This document shows positions 15,709 to 24,935 of a stretch of 40,436 nt of DNA, one piece after another (the first letter of the stretch is position 1; each line of letters starts with the position of its first letter). The position numbers and the translations under genes are program-made. Origin of the DNA: an uncultured Gallionellaceae bacterium (lineage in GTDB: Bacteria; Pseudomonadota; Gammaproteobacteria; Burkholderiales; Gallionellaceae); contig CAIRAO010000395.1 of NCBI GenBank assembly GCA_903876625.1, positions 1 through 40,436 of the forward strand. Direction: 5' to 3'. The notes under the pieces are model-generated. The model had not been told where the DNA came from. It did no database searches and saw only the letters and a program-made list of their open reading frames with translations.

Positions 15709-16911
15709 ATGAAAAATAAAATTAAATCTATTGTAATTGCTATGGCATTGGGAGCATCGTTCTCCGCTTTTGCTGCTGACACTATAAAGATTGGCGTCTC
15801 CGGCCCATACACCGGTGGTTCAAGTCCGATGGGCGCTTCCATGCGTGACGGGGTTCGACTTGCGACGGCAGAAATTAACACCAAAGGCGGAGTTCTAGGT
15901 CGTCAGATCGAGTTGGTAGAGCGCGATGACGAAGCCAAGCCAGAACGTGGCGTGCAAGTAACACAGGAATTGATTAATAAGGAAAAAGTCGTAGCTACAG
16001 TGGGATATATCAATACCGGTGTTTCTCTGGCATCTCAGCGTTTCTATGAGGAAGCCAAGATTCCGGTGATCAACAATGTGGCGACTGGTTCTTTGGTGAC
16101 CAAGCAATTCCTGCCACCAGAATTCGCAGACAACTATGTGTTCCGCACCTCTGCAAACGACACTATCCAGTCCGCGTTGATCGTCAAACAAGCCATTGAG
16201 GTGAACAAGTACACCAAGGTTGCCATCTTGGCGGACTCCACCAATTATGGCCAGTTGGGACGTGCCGATTTGGAAAAGGCGCTGGCTGCCAAAAACATCA
16301 CCCCGGTTGCAGTTGAAAAGTTCAATGTCAAAGATGTAGACATGACTGCACAGTTGCTTAAGGCAAAGGAAGCGGGAGCACAAGCGATTCTGACCTATGC
16401 AATCGGGCCTGAGTTGGCGCAGATTGCAAACGGCATGGAAAAGCTGGGCTGGAAAGTTCCGATGATCGGAAGCTGGACGTTGTCAATGGGCAATTTTATC
16501 GACAACGCAGGCAAGAATGGTGAAGGTGCGCATATGCCGCAAACCTTTATTCAAGAGCCGAATACGCCCAAGCGTAAAGCGTTTATTGATGCTTACTTGA
16601 AAGCCTACAATCCTGCAAACGGACGCATACCTTCACCCGTTTCAGCAGCCCAAGGCTATGACTCAATGTACATCCTGGCAGCTGCAATCAAGCAAGCAGG
16701 CAATACCGATGGCGTGAAGATTCGTCAAGCGCTGGAAAATCTGCAGGAAAAAGTTGACGGAGTCGTAACTACCTATAACCATCCCTATGCTCATGACGAC
16801 CACGAAGCGATCACCATCAATATGGTGGTGATGGGTAAAGTTCAGGATGGCCATGTGGTGTATGCCAACGAATCCGACAAGGCTGTTGCAGTTCGTGAAA
16901 AAGCCAAGTAG
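15709..16911 (+). CDS. Branched-chain-type ABC transporter substrate-binding protein
   Basis: The 400-residue protein starts with a signal peptide cleaved after SAFA, then IKIGVSGPYTGGSSPMG, the ligand-pocket entry of the LivJ/type I periplasmic-binding fold, followed by DGVRLATAEIN and GVLGRQIELVERDD. It delivers substrate in the periplasm to the permease genes downstream. AAGGAG sits at the expected distance before the ATG, and a 180-base gap upstream gives room for a promoter. In this cluster the ligand is likely a carboxylic acid rather than leucine, but no residue proves it. Confidence 0.9.
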   Translation: MKNKIKSIVIAMALGASFSAFAADTIKIGVSGPYTGGSSPMGASMRDGVRLATAEINTKGGVLGRQIELVERDDEAKPERGVQVTQELINKEKVVATVGYINTGVSLASQRFYEEAKIPVINNVATGSLVTKQFLPPEFADNYVFRTSANDTIQSALIVKQAIEVNKYTKVAILADSTNYGQLGRADLEKALAAKNITPVAVEKFNVKDVDMTAQLLKAKEAGAQAILTYAIGPELAQIANGMEKLGWKVPMIGSWTLSMGNFIDNAGKNGEGAHMPQTFIQEPNTPKRKAFIDAYLKAYNPANGRIPSPVSAAQGYDSMYILAAAIKQAGNTDGVKIRQALENLQEKVDGVVTTYNHPYAHDDHEAITINMVVMGKVQDGHVVYANESDKAVAVREKAK

Positions 16912-16934
16912 TAAATCGCACTTGTAGCAAGGAG

Positions 16935-16994
16935 TAGCGCGGATGTGGCGTAGCGTAATCCGGGAGTGTAAGGCGGACAATATTTTCCCGGATT
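16935..16994. repeat. REP-like palindromic extragenic element
   Basis: CGGAT-GTGGCGTAGCGTA-ATCCG resembles the widespread GGATTAGCGTAGCGTAATCC type of extragenic palindrome. Overlapping it, AATCCGGGA (16957-16965) pairs perfectly with TCCCGGATT (16986-16994). It lies between the binding-protein and permease genes, a common site for such elements. Confidence 0.5.
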
Positions 16995-17031
16995 CCATTT
17001 CATTTCATCCGGGCTATGCAGGCTAGTCAGT

Positions 17032-17060
17032 ATTTGGGCCGGGAACTACCCGGCCCAAAT
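17032..17060 (+). promoter_or_regulatory. Strong intercistronic hairpin in the ABC transporter operon
   Basis: ATTTGGGCCGGG (17032-17043) pairs perfectly over 12 bp with CCCGGCCCAAAT (17049-17060) around the loop AACTA. No T-run follows, so it is not a standard terminator. It fits an mRNA stability element that protects the 3' end of the binding-protein message and so sets a higher level of binding protein than of permease. Confidence 0.6.
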
Positions 17061-17083
17061 TGCAACAGAAGGGATACTTTAAT

Positions 17084-17956
17084 ATGGAAATCCTCGCGCA
17101 ACTGATTGTCAGTGGCATCGCGGTAGGCATGATCTACGCGTTGATCGCATTTGGTTATCAACTCACTTTTGCTACATCCGGCACGCTGAATTTTGGTCAG
17201 GGAGAAGCATTGATGCTGGGTGCCTTGGTCGGATTGACTCTGGTAGGGCACATGAGCTATTGGCTGATGATTCCATTGGTGCTGGTGTTCGGTGCGTTAC
17301 AAGGAATATTTGTAGAGCGTGTGGGTGTGCAACCCGCGATAAAGACAAAATCAGAATTCGGTTGGATCATGACCACGATTTCGCTGGCAATCATTTTCAA
17401 GAATGTCGCCGAAAATGTATGGGGCCATGACGATATTACTTTCCCTTCCCCACTGCCGACTTCACCTCTTCAGTTCATGGGAATTCGCGTACTGCCGATG
17501 GAGATATTGGTCGTGGTCGGCGCGCTGGCGATCATGCTGGCTGTGGAGATATTCAACCGTAAATCCATCTATGGCAAGGCGGTGGTAGCGACCTCGAATG
17601 ATCGTGATGCGGCCGGGCTGATGGGCATCAATACCAGTATGGTGATCACTTTTTCCTATGGGCTAAGTTCCATGACCGCGGCTTTTGCCGGCGTGCTGGT
17701 TGCTCCCTTGACGCTCACTGGTTCCACCATGGGCGTGGTGTTGGGTCTCAAGGCATTTTCGGTTGCAATTATTGGCGGGCTGAACAGCGGCATGGGCGTC
17801 ATCGTTGGCGGATTGATCTTGGGAATTGCCGAGACGACTACCGGTTACTACATTTCGACCGGATACAAAGATGTTCCCGGGTTACTGCTGCTGCTGCTTG
17901 TGCTGGCGATCAAGCCGTCGGGCATTTTCGGCAAGTCTGTCATCAAAAAGGTCTAG
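17084..17956 (+). CDS. livH: Branched-chain-type ABC transporter permease LivH
   Basis: ATG 17084 is chosen over an upstream TTG that would sit in the hairpin; GAAGGGA precedes it. The 290-residue product (MEILAQLIVSGIAVGMIYAL) has about eight membrane helices and the LivH signature TLNFGQGEALMLGA, with AARGI-type loop replaced by RDAAGLMGINTS. It forms one half of the inner-membrane channel with the LivM part of the next protein, whose start lies 2 bases after its stop. Confidence 0.9.
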   Translation: MEILAQLIVSGIAVGMIYALIAFGYQLTFATSGTLNFGQGEALMLGALVGLTLVGHMSYWLMIPLVLVFGALQGIFVERVGVQPAIKTKSEFGWIMTTISLAIIFKNVAENVWGHDDITFPSPLPTSPLQFMGIRVLPMEILVVVGALAIMLAVEIFNRKSIYGKAVVATSNDRDAAGLMGINTSMVITFSYGLSSMTAAFAGVLVAPLTLTGSTMGVVLGLKAFSVAIIGGLNSGMGVIVGGLILGIAETTTGYYISTGYKDVPGLLLLLLVLAIKPSGIFGKSVIKKV

Positions 17957-17957
17957 C

Positions 17958-19901
17958 ATGAGTACAATTAAAATTACCTCGATTGTTCTCGCTATCGCGG
18001 TTGCGGCCATCCTACCTACGCTCTGGCCAAATCCCTATTACATCCACTTGATGGTGGTAATTGGCATCTACGCGATCCTGTTGCTTGGTCTCGACATTGT
18101 GGTGGGCTATGTGGGCGAAGTATCGCTCGGTCATGCCGCGTTATTCGGCATAGGTGCCTATACCGCCGGTGTGCTGAACTTTCAGCTGGGTGTTCCTTTC
18201 TTGCTTGCTGTTCCGGTGAGCATAGCTGTCACTGGTTTATTCGGCGCGATACTCGCTTTGCCGGCATTGCGCGTAAACGGCCCCTATTTGGCGATGGTGA
18301 CATTGGCTTTCGGTACGATCATTCAGATATTGATCAACGAGATGACTTTTCTCACCAACGGGCCACTCGGATTGTCAGTACGCAAACCAATATGGTTCAG
18401 TCATCAGGTCACCGGCACAGACTATTACTACATCGTCCTGCTATCTCTGGTACTTGCGCTGCTTGTCGTGCAGCGCATACTCAAATCACACTTGGGACGT
18501 GCTTTCGAAGCATTGCATGACAGCCCTATCGCGTCCGACTGTATGGGCGTAAGTGTGTATGCCTACAAGGTGTACGCTTTTGTTCTGAGTGCGGGATTGG
18601 CCGGTTTGGCTGGCAGTCTTTTTACGTATTCTGAAGAATATATTTCGCCAAACAGTTATAACTTCGAATTGACTATTTTGTTTTTGCTGGCTGTCATCAT
18701 GGGCGGGCGCAAATCACGTACCGGGCCAATTCTGGGCGCGATCATCGTTGTAATGTTACCGAATGTTTTGTCCGATATTGATCTGTTCCGCAAGATTTCC
18801 ACCGGCATCGCAGTCGTGGCGATCGCATACTCCGCTTACATGATCTCAGTCAGGTTGCGTTCATTCAAACAGGTAACAATACCTGTGCTGGTAACGGGCG
18901 CGCTGGCAGTGTCTGGTTACGTAATGGACAACATCACCGATCAGCGACTGACGATATTCGGTGTAATGATCTTGTTCGTCGTGTACTACCTGCCAAATGG
19001 CATCATGGGTTTCTTGCGCAGTATTGTAATGAAGGTCAGACCGCAATGGGTGCACAGGCACACGGTTATTCTTGAACAAGGGGACAAGCAGCATATTTGG
19101 TCAGTGCCTGATCATCCGGTTACAGCGCAGGGGTATTTGCTCGAAGCCCGCAACATTGTGATGCAGTTCGGCGGCTTGAAGGCACTGAACGAGGTCAATC
19201 TGGCCATTGCCAAGAACACAGTACACGGCCTGATCGGCCCCAACGGATCGGGGAAGAGCACCATGATGAACGTCCTAACCGGCATCTACAAACCGACATC
19301 GGGCGAGATTCAGTTCAACGGCAAGATCATTACCGGTACCACTCCGTCATCCATTGCAGGCGAAGGCATCGCAAGAACATTTCAGAATGTTCAGTTATTT
19401 GGTGAAATGACGGCAATTGAAAACGTACTGGTCGGCTTGCATCACACCTTCCGGCATAGTTTGATCGATGTCGTATTTCATACTCCACGGTGCCTTAAAG
19501 AAAAACATGCGGCTGAAATTCGTGCCGCAAGTTTGTTGCAATTCGTTGGTTTGTCGGATCTTGCAAACGACGAAGCGCGCAATCTGCCCTACGGTAAACA
19601 GCGATTACTCGAAATTGCCAGAGCGTTGGCTTTGAATCCAAGTCTGCTGTTGCTGGATGAACCGGCTGCCGGATTGACTGCACCCGATATCAAAGAGTTG
19701 ATCGTGATGATCAACAAAATACGCGGACACGGCATCAGCGTGATACTGATTGAGCATCACATGGACGTCGTCATGAGTATATGCGACACCGTTACGGTGC
19801 TGGATTTCGGTCAAAAGATCGCCGAAGGTAATCCCGCAACTGTCCAATCAAATGAAAAAGTGATCGAAGCCTATCTTGGCGGCAGCGCCAAGGCAGAGTG
19901 A
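17958..19901 (+). CDS. Fused ABC transporter permease and ATP-binding protein (LivM-LivG)
   Basis: ATG 17958 follows the livH stop directly. The 647-residue protein joins two usual subunits. Residues 1 to about 360 are a LivM permease with many helices and GYVGEVSLGHAALFGIGAY. From about 395 follows a LivG ATPase with Walker A GPNGSGKST, signature LPYGKQRLLEIARAL and Walker B LLLLDEPAAGL, ending EAYLGG. Two added helices near residues 300-345 lead into a linker before the ATPase. Fusion fixes permease and ATPase in equal number. It works with LivF, LivH and the binding protein. Confidence 0.92.
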   Translation: MSTIKITSIVLAIAVAAILPTLWPNPYYIHLMVVIGIYAILLLGLDIVVGYVGEVSLGHAALFGIGAYTAGVLNFQLGVPFLLAVPVSIAVTGLFGAILALPALRVNGPYLAMVTLAFGTIIQILINEMTFLTNGPLGLSVRKPIWFSHQVTGTDYYYIVLLSLVLALLVVQRILKSHLGRAFEALHDSPIASDCMGVSVYAYKVYAFVLSAGLAGLAGSLFTYSEEYISPNSYNFELTILFLLAVIMGGRKSRTGPILGAIIVVMLPNVLSDIDLFRKISTGIAVVAIAYSAYMISVRLRSFKQVTIPVLVTGALAVSGYVMDNITDQRLTIFGVMILFVVYYLPNGIMGFLRSIVMKVRPQWVHRHTVILEQGDKQHIWSVPDHPVTAQGYLLEARNIVMQFGGLKALNEVNLAIAKNTVHGLIGPNGSGKSTMMNVLTGIYKPTSGEIQFNGKIITGTTPSSIAGEGIARTFQNVQLFGEMTAIENVLVGLHHTFRHSLIDVVFHTPRCLKEKHAAEIRAASLLQFVGLSDLANDEARNLPYGKQRLLEIARALALNPSLLLLDEPAAGLTAPDIKELIVMINKIRGHGISVILIEHHMDVVMSICDTVTVLDFGQKIAEGNPATVQSNEKVIEAYLGGSAKAE

Positions 19902-19910
19902 GGAGGTAGC

Positions 19911-20633
19911 ATGTTACAGATAAAAGAACTGCATGCCGCTTACGGCAAAGTGGAAGTGCTTCATGGCATTTCAGTAGACGTCCCCAAAGGCAAGGTTGTC
20001 ACGCTGATTGGTTCCAATGGAGCCGGCAAGACGACCACCATGCGCGCGATTTCAGGCATGATCAAACCGGTGAGAGGCGAAATCAGTTTAAACGGCAAAA
20101 ACATTACCGGTTTGGCTTCAAACAGAATTGCGCGCACAGGACTTGCACATTCTCCCGAGGGACGACGAGTATTTGCTACCCTTTCGGTCACTGATAATCT
20201 GCTGCTAGGCGCCTTCCCTCGTCTGACATTTGGGCGGACTCGCGGTGATGTGCAGGGAGATTTGGCCCGAGTGTTTGAATTATTTCCCCGGCTCAAGGAA
20301 CGTGAAAATCAGTTGGCGGGTACATTGTCCGGCGGAGAGCAGCAGATGTTGGCGATGGGTCGGGCGCTGATGTTGAATCCCGATGTGCTTCTTCTGGATG
20401 AGCCTTCGATGGGACTTGCGCCACTTTTGGTGAAAGAAGTATTCCGCATCATTTATGAATTAAAAGGACGAGGTATCACCATGTTGCTGGTCGAGCAATT
20501 TGCCGCTGCCGCACTGGAGGTTGCAGATTATGGCTATGTGCTGGAGAACGGTCGCATCTCAGTGCATGGTCCGGCCGAGCAATTAAAAAACGATCCCGCA
20601 GTTAAGGCGGCTTATCTGGGCGCTGCACACTGA
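19911..20633 (+). CDS. livF: ABC transporter ATP-binding protein LivF
   Basis: The 240-residue ATPase has Walker A GSNGAGKTT, the LivF-type Q-loop region SPEGRRVFATLSV, signature LSGGEQQMLAMGRAL, Walker B VLLLDEPSMGL and a final AYLGAAH. It is the second ATPase of the importer and follows the fused gene by 9 bases with GAGGAGG as ribosome-binding site. Confidence 0.93.
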   Translation: MLQIKELHAAYGKVEVLHGISVDVPKGKVVTLIGSNGAGKTTTMRAISGMIKPVRGEISLNGKNITGLASNRIARTGLAHSPEGRRVFATLSVTDNLLLGAFPRLTFGRTRGDVQGDLARVFELFPRLKERENQLAGTLSGGEQQMLAMGRALMLNPDVLLLDEPSMGLAPLLVKEVFRIIYELKGRGITMLLVEQFAAAALEVADYGYVLENGRISVHGPAEQLKNDPAVKAAYLGAAH

Positions 20634-20644
20634 GTGACACCAGA

Positions 20645-21952
20645 ATGACAACGCAATTGCATCGTCGCATGCGACGTTTACGCTGGACCAGTTATACGCT
20701 AGTAGTAGTGTGCTATATATTGGCCTATTTTCATCGCATGGCTCCGGCTGCGATTTCAACTGATCTACAACAATCCTTTCATGCCAGTGGTGCGTCGCTG
20801 GGTGCTTTGGCTGCCGCTTATTTTTATACTTACACAGTGATGCAAATTCCGGTTGGTGTCATGGCCGACACGTTGGGTATCCGCAAGATCGTCGCTATCG
20901 GTGCAGTGCTTGCCGGACTGGGTTCATTGATGTTCGGTATGGCCGATACGCTCACCGGGGCTACAGCGGGTAGAGTCCTCATTGGTTTGGGTGTGTCCGC
21001 GATGTTTATTTCGCTGATGAAGCTAAATTCAGTTTGGTTTCACGATAGGCATTACGGCACAGTCGCAGGTATGTCGCTCATGCTGGGGAATATGGGGTCA
21101 GTACTTGCTGCCACGCCGTTGGTTTGGGCTGTAACTCATACATCCTGGCGCAATGTGTTTACTTCAGTAGGAATATTTTCCATCGTTGTGGCTGCGCTGG
21201 TCTGGTTACTGGTCCGTAATCATCCCGGTGAAGCAGGGTTGCCATCCATGCGTGAATTGGAAGGCAAAGAAGCGCATCAACGCCATCAAGGGCACTGGTA
21301 TGACGGATTAACTACAGTCATGAAAAACCGTGCAAGTTGGCCGGGATTCTGGCCAAACCTCGGCGTGGGAGGCAGTCTGTTCGCCTTTGCCGGATTATGG
21401 GGCGTGCCCTATCTTCGCGACGTATATGGCATGGAACGCAACGTGGCAGCTAATCACACCATGCTATTACTATTTTCCTTCGCAGTTGGCGCGCTTTTGC
21501 TGGGCACACTCTCCGACCGAATCGGCAAACGTCTGCCCGTGATTGTGGGTGGAATTGGTGTATATGTGTTGTGCTGGGTACCCATGGTGTTTGCCTGGCA
21601 TATGCCGATCAGCGTGAGTTACACACTGTTTGCATTGATGGGGTTTGGAGCCTCGGGGTTTACGCTGACTTGGGCCAGTGCCAAAGAAGTCAATCCTCCT
21701 GCCTTGTCGGGCATGGCGACCAGTGTCGTCAATACGGGAACTTTCTTGGGGGCTGCGATTTTGCAACCGCTGGTTGGCTGGGTAATGGACCAGGGCTGGA
21801 GTGGCAGTTTGTTAGCAGGAGCTCGGGTCTATAGCGAACAGAACTATCAAATCGGCTTGGGCATCATGTTTGTGTTTGCCGTGGTTGGTCTGATAGGTGC
21901 CATGACTATTCGTGAAACGAATTGTCATTACATTACCGTTTCACAGAATTAA
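20645..21952 (+). CDS. MFS transporter
   Basis: The 435-residue protein has about 12 hydrophobic helices. FHRMAPAAISTDLQQSF in helix 1 and GVMADTLGIRK in the loop between helices 2 and 3 mark the major facilitator family, of the kind that carries organic acids or sugar phosphates. It begins 11 bases after livF and so belongs to the same transcript. It gives the cluster a third uptake or efflux system. Substrate unknown. Confidence 0.85.
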   Translation: MTTQLHRRMRRLRWTSYTLVVVCYILAYFHRMAPAAISTDLQQSFHASGASLGALAAAYFYTYTVMQIPVGVMADTLGIRKIVAIGAVLAGLGSLMFGMADTLTGATAGRVLIGLGVSAMFISLMKLNSVWFHDRHYGTVAGMSLMLGNMGSVLAATPLVWAVTHTSWRNVFTSVGIFSIVVAALVWLLVRNHPGEAGLPSMRELEGKEAHQRHQGHWYDGLTTVMKNRASWPGFWPNLGVGGSLFAFAGLWGVPYLRDVYGMERNVAANHTMLLLFSFAVGALLLGTLSDRIGKRLPVIVGGIGVYVLCWVPMVFAWHMPISVSYTLFALMGFGASGFTLTWASAKEVNPPALSGMATSVVNTGTFLGAAILQPLVGWVMDQGWSGSLLAGARVYSEQNYQIGLGIMFVFAVVGLIGAMTIRETNCHYITVSQN

Positions 21953-21999
21953 AATTAGTAGTCAAAAGGCTAAACCTAATTAAGATAAGGAGAAATAAT

Positions 22000-22878
22000 A
22001 TGACGATCAATATTGGATTTATCGGACCCGGTATCATGGGCAGGCCCATGGCGCTAAACCTGATGAAGGGAGGCTACAAATTATGGGCTTACGCCCGCCG
22101 CCCGGAAACTTTACAACCCTTAACAGTTGCGGGTGCAACAGGTTGTGCCTCGGCAAGTGAAGTAGCTAAACATGCCGATGTGATTTTTACAATCGTTTCG
22201 GACACGCCGGATGTTGAAGCGGTAATCTTTGGTGAGCAAGGCATAGCCAAACATGCGCGTCCCGGATCAGTGATTGTAGACATGAGTACAATTTCGCCTA
22301 CGGCCACTAAAGCATTTTCAGAACGCCTGGAAAAACTCGGACTTGAAATGTTGGACGCACCCGTTTCCGGTGGAGAAACTGGCGCGATCAATGCGACCCT
22401 TTCTATTATGGTGGGTGGAAAAACCAAAGTTTTCGAACGCGTAAAACCGCTATTCGAATGCATGGGAAAAAACATCGTTCACATCGGAGAAAACGGCGCA
22501 GGTCAGGTTGCCAAAGCCTGTAACCAGATTGTGGTGGCGGTGACCATTGAAGCTGTGGCAGAAGCGCTGACATTTGCGCGCAAAAATGGTGCTGATCCCG
22601 CTAAAGTACGCGATGCGTTGATGGGGGGATTTGCAGGAAGTAAAATTATGGAAGTGCATGGCAAGCGAATGCTGGATAACGATTTCAAACCCGGCTTCAA
22701 AGTCGGCTTGCACCAGAAAGACATGCGCATCGTGATGGAAACTGCACACCAGTTGGGTTTGGCGTTGCCCGCTGCGGCGATGGTCACACAGCATTTGAAC
22801 GCGTTGATGGGTACCGGTGATGCAAATCTTGATTCGGCGGCAATTGTTAAAGTTATTGCACGCATGTCAGGGATCTAA
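22000..22878 (+). CDS. glxR: Tartronate semialdehyde reductase (2-hydroxy-3-oxopropionate reductase)
   Basis: ATG 22000 follows AAGGAG; a longer reading would overlap the MFS gene. The 292-residue beta-hydroxyacid dehydrogenase has GFIGPGIMGRPMALNL (NAD(P) binding), VDMSTISP, DAPVSGGETGA (substrate loop), catalytic K172 in GQVAKACNQ, and GFAGSKIMEVHG plus LHQKDMRI, which are typical of GarR/GlxR rather than 3-hydroxyisobutyrate dehydrogenase. It reduces tartronate semialdehyde to D-glycerate, the step after glyoxylate carboligase in glyoxylate use. No glyoxylate carboligase lies in this window. Confidence 0.9.
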   Translation: MTINIGFIGPGIMGRPMALNLMKGGYKLWAYARRPETLQPLTVAGATGCASASEVAKHADVIFTIVSDTPDVEAVIFGEQGIAKHARPGSVIVDMSTISPTATKAFSERLEKLGLEMLDAPVSGGETGAINATLSIMVGGKTKVFERVKPLFECMGKNIVHIGENGAGQVAKACNQIVVAVTIEAVAEALTFARKNGADPAKVRDALMGGFAGSKIMEVHGKRMLDNDFKPGFKVGLHQKDMRIVMETAHQLGLALPAAAMVTQHLNALMGTGDANLDSAAIVKVIARMSGI

Positions 22879-22894
22879 TCCGGCTTAAAACACG

Positions 22895-23842
22895 ATGCAT
22901 AAAATAGTTTTTCTTGATCGTTACAGCATCATTGCCGACGTTAAACGTCCGGCCTTTCCTCACGAATGGAAAGAATATCCGGCAACAAGTGCAGACCAAA
23001 CTGTTGAACGGTTAAAGGATGCCAACATTGCAATTACCAACAAAGTGTTGTTGCAACGTGAAGTGCTGGATAAATTGCCTAAACTGAAAATGGTTGCCGT
23101 TGCTGCTACCGGTGTCAACAACGTAGATATCGAATGCTGTCGCGAGCGCGGTATCGTCGTGTCAAATATACGCAATTATTCGGTGAATACTCTACCTGAG
23201 CATGTATTCATGTTGATGCTTGCGTTACGACGCAATCTGCTTGGATTTCGTGCTGATGTTCGCAATGGCGAATGGCAACGTGCAGAACAATTCTGCTTGT
23301 TTACGCATCCGGTAAGTGACCTTTACGGCAGCACTTTGGGTATAGTTGGTAATGGTGCGATTGGGAAAGCGGTAGGCAAGATCGCTCAGGCTTTTGGAAT
23401 GAAAGTATTGATTGCAGAACATAAGGGTGCTGCAGATATCCGCCCAGGATACACAGCGTTTGACAAAGTGTTAGAGCAAAGTGATGTCATCAGTTTGCAC
23501 CTGACCATGACCAAGCAAAATCGTCATTTTATTAGTACGAAAGAATTCAGCCTGATGAAGCCAAATGCTTTGTTGATCAATACTGCGCGGGGAGGGTTGG
23601 TGGATGAGGCTGCACTGCTGGAAGCACTTCGTGAAGGAAGAATTGGCGGAGCCGGATTTGATGTTCTGGAAAAGGAGCCCCCGCGTGAAGGAAATCCATT
23701 GCTAGATTTGGATTTGACCAACTTTATTGTGACGCCCCATGTTGCTTGGTCATCCAGACAAGCGATGCAAATATTGGCCGATCAATTGATCGATAATATT
23801 GAAGCGTTCATAAAAGGAGTACCGGAAAATCGAGTGGCCTAA
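22895..23842 (+). CDS. D-2-hydroxyacid dehydrogenase, glycerate/hydroxypyruvate reductase type
   Basis: The 315-residue protein has the NAD-binding loop LGIVGNGAIGKAVGKIA and the three catalytic residues of the family: R232 in NTARGG, E261 in EKEPP and H282 in TPHVAW. DEAALLEALREGRIGGAGFDV is also typical. Relatives interconvert hydroxypyruvate with D-glycerate or glyoxylate with glycolate. It follows the tartronate semialdehyde reductase by 16 bases, so glycerate/glyoxylate metabolism is the natural reading. Confidence 0.87.
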   Translation: MHKIVFLDRYSIIADVKRPAFPHEWKEYPATSADQTVERLKDANIAITNKVLLQREVLDKLPKLKMVAVAATGVNNVDIECCRERGIVVSNIRNYSVNTLPEHVFMLMLALRRNLLGFRADVRNGEWQRAEQFCLFTHPVSDLYGSTLGIVGNGAIGKAVGKIAQAFGMKVLIAEHKGAADIRPGYTAFDKVLEQSDVISLHLTMTKQNRHFISTKEFSLMKPNALLINTARGGLVDEAALLEALREGRIGGAGFDVLEKEPPREGNPLLDLDLTNFIVTPHVAWSSRQAMQILADQLIDNIEAFIKGVPENRVA

Positions 23843-23930
23843 AAAAAAATTCTGTTGATGTAGGATCAAATGAAAAATATTTCGACACTAATATTTATTC
23901 CAAATTTTCTTAATTTAGAAAGGATTCACA

Positions 23931-24902
23931 GTGACAAATGCGATTAGAGTTCATAAAACCGGTGGCCCCGAAGTATTGCAATGGGAAGAGATCGAAGTGG
24001 GTGCTCCAAAAACTGGTGAAATCAGACTGACACAAACAGCGGTAGGACTTAACTACATCGATGTTTATCACCGCACCGGACTTTATCCATTGCCGTTTCC
24101 CTTCGTGCCGGGAATGGAAGCGGCAGGAATTGTCGAAGAGATCGGTGAAGGTGTCGCTGATCTGAAAGTTGGTGACAAAGTTGCGTATGCCTCGGTCATT
24201 GGTGCATATACCGAAGCAAGGATAATTGCAGCAGATCGGGTAGTAAAGATCCCGGCTTCTATAGATGATCGAACTGCCGCTGCCATGATGTTGCAGGGAA
24301 TGACTGCGCGTTACCTCATTCGCGACATTTATAAAGTCGGGCCGGGTGACACTATCCTCATTCACGCTGCAGCTGGTGGCGTAGGATTAATCGTCTGCCA
24401 ATGGGCTGCCGCGCTGGGTGCAACCGTGATTGGCACAGTATCCAGCGATGAAAAAGCGGCTTTAGCAAAAGCCAATGGTTGTCATCATCCGATCGTCTAT
24501 ACCCGCGAAGATTTTCACGCCAGTCTGCTTGAAATCACAGGCGGGGAAAAACTGCCGGTGGTCTACGATTCGGTGGGCAAAGATACATTCATGAAATCAC
24601 TCGACTGCCTGAGGCCGAGAGGCATCATGGTGCTGTTCGGCTCGTCGTCGGGCCCGGTGCCGCCGTTTGATCTTTCGTTGTTATCACAAAAAGGATCATT
24701 GATGGTCACAAGACCAACGCTGGGCACCTTTGTTGCAAACAAGCATCTGCTGGAAGAAAACTCAGCGGATCTGTTTGACGCAGTCAGTTCTGGAAAGGTG
24801 AAGATCCATGTCAATCAGACTTATCCTTTGAGGAACGCGTCTCAAGCTCATCATGATCTCGAAGCTCGCAAGACAACTGGTTCTACCGTTTTGACTGTTT
24901 GA
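23931..24902 (+). CDS. Zinc-free quinone oxidoreductase (QOR, MDR superfamily)
   Basis: The start is GTG 23931, preceded by GAAAGGA; no in-frame ATG lies nearby. The 323-residue protein shows the QOR marks GLNYIDVYHRTGLYPLP, PGMEAAGIVEEIGEG, and the NADPH motif HAAAGGVGLIVCQWAAALGA, and lacks the zinc Cys/His set of alcohol dehydrogenases. It is expected to reduce quinones or reactive enones with NADPH. Its link with the acid pathway is unclear. Confidence 0.88.
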   Translation: MTNAIRVHKTGGPEVLQWEEIEVGAPKTGEIRLTQTAVGLNYIDVYHRTGLYPLPFPFVPGMEAAGIVEEIGEGVADLKVGDKVAYASVIGAYTEARIIAADRVVKIPASIDDRTAAAMMLQGMTARYLIRDIYKVGPGDTILIHAAAGGVGLIVCQWAAALGATVIGTVSSDEKAALAKANGCHHPIVYTREDFHASLLEITGGEKLPVVYDSVGKDTFMKSLDCLRPRGIMVLFGSSSGPVPPFDLSLLSQKGSLMVTRPTLGTFVANKHLLEENSADLFDAVSSGKVKIHVNQTYPLRNASQAHHDLEARKTTGSTVLTV

Positions 24903-24935
24903 TTTGGCATCACATTGCAGAAGCGGTCTTTGAGA

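Noticed and set aside
22000-22878. 3-hydroxyisobutyrate dehydrogenase
   Set aside because: Same superfamily, but the GFAGSKIMEVHG and LHQKDMRI stretches and the neighbouring genes fit tartronate semialdehyde reductase better.
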